Both the position numbers and the translations under genes were made by a program. Below the pieces are notes generated by a model that had not been told where the DNA came from, searched no databases, and saw only the letters and a list, made by a program, of their open reading frames with translations. 64,000 nt of DNA from an uncultured Lachnospiraceae bacterium (GTDB taxonomy: Bacteria > Bacillota > Clostridia > Lachnospirales > Lachnospiraceae): the NCBI GenBank assembly GCA_934309145.1, contig CAKRCW010000003.1, positions 62,001 to 126,000 on the forward strand. Direction: 5' to 3'. Of this stretch, positions 16,669 through 23,978 are shown one piece after another. Within the stretch, counting starts at the first letter, position 1, and each line of letters begins with the position of its first letter.

Positions 16669-17868
16669 TTAGCTTAGAAGTGTGATATATACTCCGGTAA
16701 GTATTGCGGTTGTTATTACACCACATATGTTAGCACCAAGAGCGTAATCAAGAATAAATGCGGCAGGATCAGCCTTAGATGCGGCTTTCTGTGCTACCTT
16801 TGCGGTTGACGGTACACAGGAAACTCCTGCAATACCAATGGTTGGATTAAAGTTACCTTTTTTGAAGAAGTACACAACATAACCGCCTATTATGCCTCCG
16901 ATTCCAGATAACAGCAGTGAGAGCATACCTAATATCAACAGCTTGATAACGGTCTTATCAAGCAGAGTGCTTGCATCACAAAGTACACCGAGCATGAGCC
17001 CAAGGAAGAAGGTTGCAAAGTAAAGAAAGCTATCTCCTACCAATTTTATGTATGCCGATATTCCGGTCTCTCTTATAACTATTCCTACAAAGAAGCTTAA
17101 AAAGAGTGGTGCGGCAACAGGGAAGAGCAGGCAAAGTGTTGCATTTGTGACAACCGCAAATACAAGCTTTTCCTTTGAACTGATAGAGCTCTTCTTCTTA
17201 GGCCTGTTAATCACCTTACCTCGTTTATCCTTAGGAATAAGAAGCTTGATGAGATAAGGATATCCTCCATAGGTCAGGCTTAGATATAGGTATGCAACAA
17301 TTGATATAGGTACAAACAGCTCAGGTGCAAGCTTTAGTGAGGCAAATAAAACCATAGGTCCATCTGCTCCTCCGATTATAGATACGGCAGCGGCAGCACC
17401 CTGTTCAAGTCCCATAGCTCTGGCTATAGGGTAAGTAAGAACAGTGCCGGCTTCTGCAAACAGAGCGATTGTCATACTTATAAATGGATGCTCAAGAACA
17501 TATCCTATATCACACATAGTTCCGATACCCATAAATACGAGACAGGCTATAAGACCGTTGCTGAAGGTAAGTGTATAAAGTGGCTGTAGGAAATCAATCT
17601 GCATATATTTCATAAGGTCATCTGTGCTTGATAACAGTGGATTAATTATGAGGTTTCCTATCTGATTGTCACCGAGAAATAATACACCTGCATTTACGGC
17701 TGACATTCCAAGTCCCATAGGTACCATAATAAGTGGCTCCAATGTTCCCTTAATACCGAGGTAAACCAATAGGAAACCCAACAAAATTAAAATTATTCTT
17801 GCTATAACAATCTGTGGAGATTGTTCAAACATAGTTCCAATACCCTGAAAGAGGTTTAAAATATCCAT
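16669..17868 (-). CDS. oadB: Na+-translocating decarboxylase beta subunit
   Basis: 399 residues, about nine or more membrane spans. Family blocks include GTLEPLIMVPMGLGM, the GADGPMVLFASL motif with its conserved Asp, and GISCVPSTAKVAQ-like (GVSCVPSTAKVAQ) near the C-terminus. The beta subunit couples decarboxylation of a biotin-bound carboxyl group to Na+ export (oxaloacetate, methylmalonyl-CoA or glutaconyl-CoA systems). No carboxyltransferase alpha or biotin carrier gene is in the window, so substrate cannot be assigned; they are presumably elsewhere. The start follows the small upstream gene by 2 nt, and AGGAGG lies within that gene's end. Confidence 0.9.
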   Translation of the reverse strand: MDILNLFQGIGTMFEQSPQIVIARIILILLGFLLVYLGIKGTLEPLIMVPMGLGMSAVNAGVLFLGDNQIGNLIINPLLSSTDDLMKYMQIDFLQPLYTLTFSNGLIACLVFMGIGTMCDIGYVLEHPFISMTIALFAEAGTVLTYPIARAMGLEQGAAAAVSIIGGADGPMVLFASLKLAPELFVPISIVAYLYLSLTYGGYPYLIKLLIPKDKRGKVINRPKKKSSISSKEKLVFAVVTNATLCLLFPVAAPLFLSFFVGIVIRETGISAYIKLVGDSFLYFATFFLGLMLGVLCDASTLLDKTVIKLLILGMLSLLLSGIGGIIGGYVVYFFKKGNFNPTIGIAGVSCVPSTAKVAQKAASKADPAAFILDYALGANICGVITTAILTGVYITLLS

Positions 17869-17870
17869 TA

Positions 17871-17987
17871 TTATTTGTCCTCCTCTTTCTTGCTAAAAAT
17901 GTGTATAAGTGCCAATGTCAATTTCATCATGATGGCGATACCGTAAGAAATGGCAGTACCGATAATAATTACCTTTAAACTAATCAT
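17871..17987 (-). CDS. 38-aa single-span membrane protein, OadG-like
   Basis: A short frame from ATG 17987, preceded by GAAAGGA, encodes one hydrophobic helix (VIIIGTAISYGIAIMM) and a charged tail (FSKKEEDK). Its stop is 2 nt from the oadB start, and its last codons supply the oadB ribosome site. Position and shape match the minimal gamma/delta subunits that anchor Na+-decarboxylase complexes, though it is very short even for those. Confidence 0.6.
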   Translation of the reverse strand: MISLKVIIIGTAISYGIAIMMKLTLALIHIFSKKEEDK

Positions 17988-18064
17988 ATTCTATTGTCCT
18001 TTCTTTTTTTGCATAACAAAATAACCCTGTAACCATAAGTTACCGGCAAATGAAAATATTTAGA

Positions 18065-18490
18065 CTATGCAATAGAAAGTGCGGATTTTTTGCCATCTGA
18101 ACGATGGAGATAAGATATAATTGAGTAACGTGGGGTAAGGTCACTTTTTACAAGAAAGTGAACGTACATAGATGTAAAATGAATCATAAGGGCGGCAAAA
18201 ATACAGGCTATGTACCAAGCTGCATAGCCGCCTCTTTTGCTGTCGCGTATTTTTGCCTGTTCTTCGGCAACCTTTATTCTAAAGCCAGAGTTGTTCTCCA
18301 AGACTCTGCCTCCGTCAATCATTTTAATGGTTGATGTGGAAATAGAAGAATCGGCCTTATGTAAACAGGATGAGCTGGATTGCCAGCCCGTGTCTAATTC
18401 ATTGCTATGCGAAAATGCACATAGAAATGACATGGAAATAATCATTAAGAAAATCACTATTCGATTTTTCTTTGAAATACCATGTGACAT
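18065..18490 (-). CDS. Small exported membrane protein of the decarboxylase cluster
   Basis: 141 residues from the ATG at 18490; AAAGGA 9 nt upstream decides against the longer frame from 18508. A signal peptide or first helix (RIVIFLMIISMSFLCAFS) is followed by an exported Ser-rich stretch, a charged segment and a second helix (AAWYIACIFAALMIHFTSMYV) with a basic tail. No family recognised. It is 77 nt upstream of the OadG-like gene on the same strand, so a subunit or assembly role is an inference from position only. Confidence 0.65.
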   Translation of the reverse strand: MSHGISKKNRIVIFLMIISMSFLCAFSHSNELDTGWQSSSSCLHKADSSISTSTIKMIDGGRVLENNSGFRIKVAEEQAKIRDSKRGGYAAWYIACIFAALMIHFTSMYVHFLVKSDLTPRYSIISYLHRSDGKKSALSIA

Positions 18491-18546
18491 AGATATAAAT
18501 CCTTTCATATACGCTCTTAATCAAACAAATAATATAAGATATAAGA

Positions 18547-19149
18547 TTAACTGTCAATATAAAACTTGCTCATGGCATATGACATCATACATCCTCCTGC
18601 TGCACCGGCAGAAAGTATGGAATTAATGTTATCCTCATTGTTTATTCCTCCTATAGCGTATACGGGAATTGATACGGAGGCTGTGATGTTTTCAAGCCAT
18701 TCTATGCCTCTTGGAGGAACATCCTTTTTGCAGTCGGTTGCATATATATGTCCCGCTGTAATGTAGGTTGCTCCCCAGTTTTCGGCTTTCTCGGCTTCTT
18801 CCTTACTATGGATGGATACGCCAGTGATTTTAAAGCTTGAAAAGTAATCCTTGTCATATTTCAAAAGTATGGGAAAAGGAAGGTGTATGTAAGGGTGGTT
18901 AAGTCTTAGTGCCACATTTACATAGGTATGCAGAACCAGACATTTATTGTAAGTCTTACATATATCGATTGCTTTTATTGCAAGCTTTTCATATTCGTTT
19001 TCGCAAAGGTCCTTTTCTCTAAGTATGATAAATCTGATATTGCTTTTGGCAAGTCTTTCGATTTGCATAAGCAGTGCTTCTTTGTCATCTGCTTTATTAT
19101 CTGGCAGCAGCCATCTGTTGGTTACTGCCACAACATTTGACATATCCAT
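18547..19149 (-). CDS. thiE: Thiamine-phosphate synthase family protein
   Basis: 200 residues, TIM barrel. It would join HMP-PP and the thiazole phosphate to give thiamine phosphate. Visible blocks are IILREKDL (the LRxKD element), the VSIHSKEEAEKA strand, YITAGHIYATDCKKDVPPRG and VYAIGGIN. It lacks some residues of classical ThiE, such as the NDxxxLA segment (here YVNVALRL), so a TenI-like role is possible, but it is the last gene of a thiSGHE operon and follows thiH by 12 nt with AGGAG. Confidence 0.82.
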   Translation of the reverse strand: MDMSNVVAVTNRWLLPDNKADDKEALLMQIERLAKSNIRFIILREKDLCENEYEKLAIKAIDICKTYNKCLVLHTYVNVALRLNHPYIHLPFPILLKYDKDYFSSFKITGVSIHSKEEAEKAENWGATYITAGHIYATDCKKDVPPRGIEWLENITASVSIPVYAIGGINNEDNINSILSAGAAGGCMMSYAMSKFYIDS

Positions 19150-19161
19150 ATAGTAAATCTC

Positions 19162-20454
19162 CTATTCCTTGATAAGTATGTAATCATTCAAAACAGGCTG
19201 CATACCCTGTGCTTTGATGGCGTTGTATATCTCGGTGAAGCTTCTGTCATCGGATATCTCAAACTGTTCATCACCGGAATTCTCAGCCTTATCCTTTTCA
19301 GCATATTTTTCCTCGTGGTCACCTATACCTGTACTTACACCGGCTGATATTTTGGTGGCAGCTATGCGTATTATTCCGTCACGGAAATGAGCCTGCTCTC
19401 TAGACGACACCGTTATACCCGCAAATGGCAGGAAAAGCCGGTAAGCACATAATATCTGGCAGAGCTCTGTCTCATGTACATCGTGAGGATTTATCTTATC
19501 GTTGTTGATAATAGGTCTGAGTCTTGGACATGACAGAGACATCTCGGCATGTGGGTATTTTCTCTGGAGAAAATAAACATGGAGTGCAGTGGCTAATGCA
19601 TCCTTCCTAAAGTCGGATAAACCAAGTAATGCAGAGAAGCCTACTCCTCTCATTCCGCCCATCAATGCACGCTCCTGTGCCTCAAAACGATAAGGCCATA
19701 CTCTCTTATGTCCCATCAGGTGTAATTTCTCATATGTATCGGCATCGTAGGTTTCCTGAAATACTGTGATATAATCAGCTCCGCACTCATGTAGATAGTG
19801 ATATTCATCAGTGTTTACAGGATATATCTCAAGACCTACATTTCTGAAATATTTAGTTGCAAGCTTACAGGCATCTCCTATGTAGCTGATATCACTCATT
19901 GAGCGGCTTTCACCGGTAAGCATAAGGATTTCCTCTATACCAGAATTGGCAATAACCTGCATTTCGTGCTCTATTTCCTGCATGGAGAGCTTTTTCCTTT
20001 TGATGTGATTATAGCAGTTGAAGCCGCAATATACACAATAGTTCTCGCAGTAATTTGCAATATAAAGAGGAGTAAAAATGTACACGCTATTTCCAAAATG
20101 AGAACGTGTAACGTCATGTGCAAGTCTGGCTAACTCTTCGATGTGTGGCTTGGCAGCGGGCGATAAAAGAACCTTAAAATCTTCCACTGAACAGCCCGTC
20201 ATATTAGTTTGTCTTGATTTGTCCTTTAGGCTTGCGATTACCCTTGCTACGTCCCGGTCTGTATATCTGTCGTAATCGTAAGAGGCGACCTCCGACATGA
20301 CCTTATCTATAATATCTGAGGAAATCTGTTCCATGCCCTCCATATATTCCATGTGATTAGTTCGTGAAAGCGGGTTATTTTCAAGCTCCTCCTTTTTTGC
20401 CCTTGCAGCGGGTGTAAGGTAATCCTGATTTATAATATATTCTGATGCTTCCAT
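19162..20454 (-). CDS. thiH: 2-iminoacetate synthase (tyrosine lyase)
   Basis: 430 residues. A radical-SAM enzyme that cleaves tyrosine to dehydroglycine (2-iminoacetate) and p-cresol for thiazole synthesis. The 4Fe-4S motif CxxxCxxC is C136-C140-C143 (YCENYCVYCGFN). The MLTGESRSMSDISYIGDA and EIYPVNTDEYHYLHECGADY stretches are typical of ThiH. Use of ThiH rather than the oxygen-dependent ThiO fits an anaerobe. It lies 17 nt downstream of thiG. Confidence 0.95.
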   Translation of the reverse strand: MEASEYIINQDYLTPAARAKKEELENNPLSRTNHMEYMEGMEQISSDIIDKVMSEVASYDYDRYTDRDVARVIASLKDKSRQTNMTGCSVEDFKVLLSPAAKPHIEELARLAHDVTRSHFGNSVYIFTPLYIANYCENYCVYCGFNCYNHIKRKKLSMQEIEHEMQVIANSGIEEILMLTGESRSMSDISYIGDACKLATKYFRNVGLEIYPVNTDEYHYLHECGADYITVFQETYDADTYEKLHLMGHKRVWPYRFEAQERALMGGMRGVGFSALLGLSDFRKDALATALHVYFLQRKYPHAEMSLSCPRLRPIINNDKINPHDVHETELCQILCAYRLFLPFAGITVSSREQAHFRDGIIRIAATKISAGVSTGIGDHEEKYAEKDKAENSGDEQFEISDDRSFTEIYNAIKAQGMQPVLNDYILIKE

Positions 20455-20471
20455 AATAAAAAAATTCCTTT

Positions 20472-21248
20472 CTAGTCGTGTAAAAATCCTGTAAGAGGAT
20501 CTGATGCCTCGGCACCATGCTCGATAACTCTTCCAAGTCCGGCAAGGTAAGCCTTTCTTCCGGCTTCTATAGCACTCTTAAATGCGCCAGCCATAGCTGG
20601 AATATCACCGGCTGTAGCGATTGCTGTATTTGCCATAATTGCAGCGGCACCCATCTCCATTGCCTCGCATGCCTGTGAAGGTCTGCCAATTCCGGCATCA
20701 ACTATAATAGGAAGGTCTATCTCATCTATAAGTATTCGTATGAAATCCTTTGTTGCAAGTCCCTTATTAGAGCCGATTGGAGAAGCAAGAGGCATAATAC
20801 ATGCAGCACCGGCATTAACAAGGTCTCTTGCCACGTTAAGGTCAGGGTACATATATGGCATTACAACAAAACCCTCATTTGCGAGTATTTCCGTCGCATG
20901 GATAGTTTCCTGATTATCCGGAAGGAGATATTTTGTGTCTCGCATTATCTCGACCTTTACGAAATCTCCGCAGCCAAGCTCTCTTGCCATTCTCGCAAGG
21001 CGGACAGCCTCCTTCGCATTTCTTGCTCCTGATGTATTAGGAAGCAGGGTCACATTACCTGGTATATAATCTATGATATTTTCCTCTGGTTTAGTGTTGG
21101 CACGTCTTAGTGCAAGTGTGATAATCTCTGCACCTGCATCCTCGACAGCAGCCTTAATCAGGTTAAGATTGTACTTGCCGGAACCAAGTATAAAACGAGA
21201 TGTAAATTCGTGACCGCCAAGTATCAATTTGTCGTTATTGTTATTCAT
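20472..21248 (-). CDS. thiG: Thiazole synthase
   Basis: 258 residues. It condenses DXP, dehydroglycine and sulfur from ThiS thiocarboxylate into thiazole phosphate. Blocks seen are FTSRFILGSGKY, EIITLALRR, the active-site strand FVKVEIMRD (Lys forming the Schiff base), and the phosphate-binding GIGRPSQACEAMEMGAAA. The ATG is 1 nt after the thiS stop; its ribosome site is formed by the GGAGGAGGA that encodes the last glycines of ThiS. Confidence 0.96.
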   Translation of the reverse strand: MNNNNDKLILGGHEFTSRFILGSGKYNLNLIKAAVEDAGAEIITLALRRANTKPEENIIDYIPGNVTLLPNTSGARNAKEAVRLARMARELGCGDFVKVEIMRDTKYLLPDNQETIHATEILANEGFVVMPYMYPDLNVARDLVNAGAACIMPLASPIGSNKGLATKDFIRILIDEIDLPIIVDAGIGRPSQACEAMEMGAAAIMANTAIATAGDIPAMAGAFKSAIEAGRKAYLAGLGRVIEHGAEASDPLTGFLHD

Positions 21249-21249
21249 A

Positions 21250-21453
21250 TTATTGTCCTCCTCCTACAAAGCGCAGTATCTCAATAACATCCCCCTCTTC
21301 GGTAAAAATGCTATCATATTCATCCTTAGAAACGATTTCCTCGTTTCGCTCAACAACTATAGTTTCTGGTATGTAGCCTTCATGCTCAAGCAGAGCGGTT
21401 ATGTTCATTTTCTCTTCAAGGGTAATGCTTTTTCCATTTACACATATTGTCAA
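21250..21453 (-). CDS. thiS: Sulfur-carrier protein ThiS, C-terminus GGGQ
   Basis: 67 residues from the TTG at 21453, chosen because GGAGGA lies 7 nt upstream and the product then begins MTICVNGKSI, as in other ThiS proteins; the 83-residue frame from 21501 would run into the leader hairpin. It has the beta-grasp pattern with ALLEHEGYIPETIVVERNE and ends ILRFVGGGQ. ThiS normally ends with a free GG whose carboxylate is adenylated by ThiF and sulfurated; here a Gln follows. No ThiF-like gene is in the window. Confidence 0.92.
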   Translation of the reverse strand: MTICVNGKSITLEEKMNITALLEHEGYIPETIVVERNEEIVSKDEYDSIFTEEGDVIEILRFVGGGQ

Positions 21454-21488
21454 TTTATCTTCCTCCAATTTATTTAATTTGGTTTGTA

Positions 21489-21558
21489 TAAAAAAAGTCA
21501 CACGAAAAAACTACACCCTAGGTGGTGTACCCCTTTCGTGTGACTTTATAGACACCCT
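21489..21558 (-). promoter_or_regulatory. Terminator-embedded leader, candidate HMP-PP (thiS motif) riboswitch
   Basis: Read on the minus strand, AAAGTCACACG (21547-21537) pairs with CGTGTGACTTT (21504-21494) and a run of Ts follows, forming an intrinsic terminator directly before thiS. The upper part is not a simple loop: GGGGTACACC, ACCTA and GGGTGTAG form an inner helix with conserved-looking asymmetric G and T bulges. The transcript's first bases (AGGGTGTC, 21558-21551) can compete for the TACACC strand. A tiny aptamer inside a terminator ahead of thiS is the published architecture of the HMP-PP riboswitch. A TPP riboswitch is not seen. Confidence 0.7.
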
Positions 21559-21565
21559 AAAAAAT

Positions 21566-21593
21566 ATTATACATTATATATATAAAGTGTCAA
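21566..21593 (-). promoter_or_regulatory. Sigma-A promoter of the thiSGHE operon
   Basis: On the minus strand, TTGACA (21593-21588), a 16-bp spacer and TATAAT (21571-21566): both boxes match consensus exactly. Transcription would start near 21559, so the leader hairpin begins within about 12 nt of the 5' end. Confidence 0.8.
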
Positions 21594-21627
21594 GCGTTAA
21601 AAATAAATGGTTTCTGTCAAGTAATCG

Positions 21628-21818
21628 TTGGCACATTTCTTACCCGGACGATTTCTATCTACGGATGATGGTTCCATTACGGGACCGTTTTCACTTATTG
21701 CTCCGAGCAGCGGCACTAAATTCGTGCCATGCACTCATTAAGTGCCGGCTGTCGCAAACGTCCCTGCATGGAATCCATCATCCGTAGATAGAAATCGTCC
21801 GAATAAGAAACGTGCCAA
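21628..21818. repeat. 191-nt near-perfect palindrome
   Basis: The arms 21628-21677 and 21768-21818 are about 50 nt each and match as inverted copies with few differences: both contain CGGACGATTTCTATCTACGG followed by ATGATGG in the same orientation when one is reversed. Pairing continues inward (GGGAC-CGTTT with AAACGTCCC, CAGC-GGCACT with AGTGCC-GGCTG) to a centre near 21728. It has the same overall design as the palindrome at 10571-10719. It lies between the divergent thi promoter and the SpoIID-like gene. No transposase or target-site duplication is evident. Confidence 0.85.
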
Positions 21819-21943
21819 CTAATATTTTACTCTAAGAAATAAATGTATAATATGTAAGGAAGAAAGGTACTATATTTTAACTACCCCTCGTATAATATAA
21901 CATCGGTATATAAAAAGAAATATTTAATTGTCGGGGGCGGTGT

Positions 21944-22381
21944 ATGGGAGAAAAGATAATGATTGGCTTAGCAGGGCTCGCGGTTATTATATTATTTCCA
22001 TATATGTTTACAACAATAATTAACGGAAGATATGGTGAGACGGAGTCCAAGGTCTCGGCGCTTTCTACGGGACATGATGTTTTAATGCAGATAGAAGGCG
22101 TAAATATGCTTATGGATGTGGAACAGTATATAGCAGGAGTTCTGCCGGGACTTGTGCCTCCTGACAGTGAGGAGGACGTGATAGAGGCACAGGCAGTAGC
22201 AGTTAGAACAAAAATATATTATGAAATGGGAACGGAAACAGTGATACAGGCATCAAGGCTTGAGTTTACATATTACACTAAGGATGACCTGATAGATAAA
22301 TGGGGAGAAACAAAATATAAACGTATAAAAACAATATATGAAAATGCAGTTTTAAATACAGCAGGTAAAATAATTGAATAA
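21944..22381 (+). CDS. Truncated SpoIID/LytB-domain protein, catalytic Glu absent
   Basis: 145 residues, less than half of normal SpoIID. A membrane anchor (IGLAGLAVIILFPYMFTTI) leads to the start of the SpoIID/LytB domain: MDVEQYIAGVLPGLVPP and VIEAQAVAVRTKIYYEM correspond to the usual YLxGVVAxEMP and ALKAQAVAARTY. The position of the catalytic Glu (EMP) is occupied by LVP, and the C-terminal half of the domain is missing, with only 64 nt before the next gene. SpoIID is a lytic transglycosylase for forespore engulfment; this version should be inactive. The ribosome site is G-rich (GGGGGCGG). Confidence 0.75.
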   Translation: MGEKIMIGLAGLAVIILFPYMFTTIINGRYGETESKVSALSTGHDVLMQIEGVNMLMDVEQYIAGVLPGLVPPDSEEDVIEAQAVAVRTKIYYEMGTETVIQASRLEFTYYTKDDLIDKWGETKYKRIKTIYENAVLNTAGKIIE

Positions 22382-22445
22382 AAGGAAATATATGTGTCCA
22401 TACTAATTTCATATTAATAGGAAATTAGCAGGAGGCATAAGTTTT

Positions 22446-23279
22446 ATGAAAAGATTTACCGACTTTTTTAAGTCAAAGGGATTCTATATTGCACTTGGTA
22501 CGGGAGCACTTGCTTTTGTTGGGCTGCTTGCTCTATATAACTATAATAGTACCAAGAAAGAAATGCTTGGCGAACAGGCAATTGATTTGAATCAGCCAGC
22601 AGAGCTTGATGATGTGAGTGAGGCTGATGTTGCAGAGCTTGACACAAATGATGAGGTTAAGCCTGATGATAAAAATGTTGCAGAAGCAGGCTCAGATTCC
22701 GCTGTAGCTGACACGGACAAGACAGAGGAGACAGCAGGAGATACAGATGCGGAGAGCATAGCAGATGTTGGAGCAAATGAGGAAGCAGCTGATGATACAG
22801 ATGTTCCTGTAATAAGCAACGCGGCAGGAGCGGAAACTAATCCGGCAATAGAGGTTGGGCTTGAATATGATGGTGAGCAGACACTTTCATGGCCTTTAAT
22901 TGGAAATGTTATCCTTCCTTATAGCATGGACACAACTGTATACTATGCAACTTTACAGTCGTATAAATGCAATCCGGGTATGCTCATAGCGGGAGATGAG
23001 GGAAGTGACGTATTTGCAGCATATGAGGGAGTTGTAAAGAGTGTTGAGGACACAAAGCAGTATGGAACTGTAGTACGTGTTGATATGGGAAATGGATATG
23101 AGGCGATGTATGGACAGCTTATGAATGTATGTGTAAAGGCTGGAGATACAGTATCTAAGGCTCAGGTAATAGGAGAAATAGCTCCTGTTTCAACATATTA
23201 TACAGAGGAGGGTAACCATCTGTATTTTGAGATAACCAGAGATGGAGCACCTGTAAATCCGGTGACATTAATTCAGTAA
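22446..23279 (+). CDS. Degenerate M23/LytM-fold protein, SpoIIQ-like
   Basis: 277 residues. One N-terminal membrane helix (about 12-31) is followed by an acidic Ala/Asp/Glu-rich linker of about 110 residues and a LytM domain (SWPLIGNVILPYS to the end). The metal-site motif HxxxD is replaced by DEGSD and the HxH motif by HLY (GNHLYFEI), so zinc binding and endopeptidase activity are unlikely, as in Bacillus SpoIIQ. It sits directly after the SpoIID-like gene, matching the spoIID-spoIIQ pairing of Clostridia. It may be a structural engulfment protein or a relic. Confidence 0.78.
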   Translation: MKRFTDFFKSKGFYIALGTGALAFVGLLALYNYNSTKKEMLGEQAIDLNQPAELDDVSEADVAELDTNDEVKPDDKNVAEAGSDSAVADTDKTEETAGDTDAESIADVGANEEAADDTDVPVISNAAGAETNPAIEVGLEYDGEQTLSWPLIGNVILPYSMDTTVYYATLQSYKCNPGMLIAGDEGSDVFAAYEGVVKSVEDTKQYGTVVRVDMGNGYEAMYGQLMNVCVKAGDTVSKAQVIGEIAPVSTYYTEEGNHLYFEITRDGAPVNPVTLIQ

Positions 23280-23298
23280 TAATAAAAAAGAATAATAA

Positions 23299-23360
23299 AA
23301 AGAGCTGTCTGATGCAGAGAATGAATATCAATATCAAATCTCTGGCTAGACAGCTCTATT
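23299..23360. terminator. Bidirectional terminator
   Basis: AGAGCTGTCT (23301-23310) pairs with AGACAGCTCT (23348-23357), and GCAGAGA with TCTCTGGC inside. It lies between the convergent SpoIIQ-like gene and the Fur-family gene. Confidence 0.8.
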
Positions 23361-23744
23361 TTATTTGCAATCCTTACAATATCCATAGAACAAAACAGAT
23401 ACATCATCTATTGTATCATCTGTATTTGTCTGGGCTGAGTTTAAAAGTTTATCAATTGGATTAATGTCTATGTCTTTGACTGCACCACAAGTCTTGCACA
23501 TAAAATGACAATGGGGCGTGGAGCATCCATCAAAATGATCGGTTTTGCCATCGCAGGCAAGTCGGAGTATAACTCCGGCATCGGCAAGCTGGTTTAAATT
23601 GCGGTATACCGTACCGAGACTTATGTTAGGAATAATCTGCTTTATATTGTTGTAAACCACATCTGCTGTAGGGTGGTCCTTTCGAGTTTTCAAAAAATTA
23701 ATGATAGCTTCACGTTGGTGACTGTATCTGATTGGTTGTCCCAT
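23361..23744 (-). CDS. Fur-family repressor, PerR-like
   Basis: 127 residues, normal size. The winged helix includes HPTADVVYNNIKQIIPNISLGTVYRNLNQL. The metal-sensing region is DHFDGCSTPHCHFMC, and the structural zinc ligands are C-xx-C (CKTC) and the terminal CKDC. A short Fur protein with a YRNLNQLADAGVI segment in an anaerobic Firmicute is usually PerR-like (peroxide) rather than iron Fur, but this cannot be settled from sequence. Ribosome site GGAGGG. Candidate autoregulatory site at 23770-23783. Confidence 0.85.
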   Translation of the reverse strand: MGQPIRYSHQREAIINFLKTRKDHPTADVVYNNIKQIIPNISLGTVYRNLNQLADAGVILRLACDGKTDHFDGCSTPHCHFMCKTCGAVKDIDINPIDKLLNSAQTNTDDTIDDVSVLFYGYCKDCK

Positions 23745-23769
23745 AAAACCCTCCCATAATAATAGTAAT

Positions 23770-23783
23770 TATTATTAATAATA
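23770..23783. promoter_or_regulatory. Candidate Fur/PerR operator
   Basis: TATTATTAATAATA is a perfect 14-bp palindrome 26 nt upstream of the Fur-family start codon, in an AT-rich tract with further ATTAATAAT half-sites. It resembles the A/T-rich per box but is not an exact match, and the region is very AT-rich. Confidence 0.4.
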
Positions 23784-23978
23784 TAACCCATATCATATAT
23801 ACTGTCAATAATATTAATAAAAAGTGACAGAGTGAATTTCTTATCTTGACAGAGTATTGTACCATTGTTACAATTAATATAGTTGATAAAATCATATAAT
23901 AAAATATATTATGATGTAAGTGATAATATCTTTTTTCTCATTCATATTATATTATTATGGAAATGGAAGTATAAAAAA

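Noticed and set aside
21489..21600. TPP riboswitch upstream of thiS
   Set aside because: None of the conserved TPP elements (CTGAGA, ACCTGATCTGGATAATGCC-type sequences) is present; the leader is far too short.
21401..21787. 128-aa plus-strand frame through the thiS leader and the palindrome
   Set aside because: It runs antisense to thiS, through a terminator and across palindrome arms, with no ribosome site; an artefact of the repeat.
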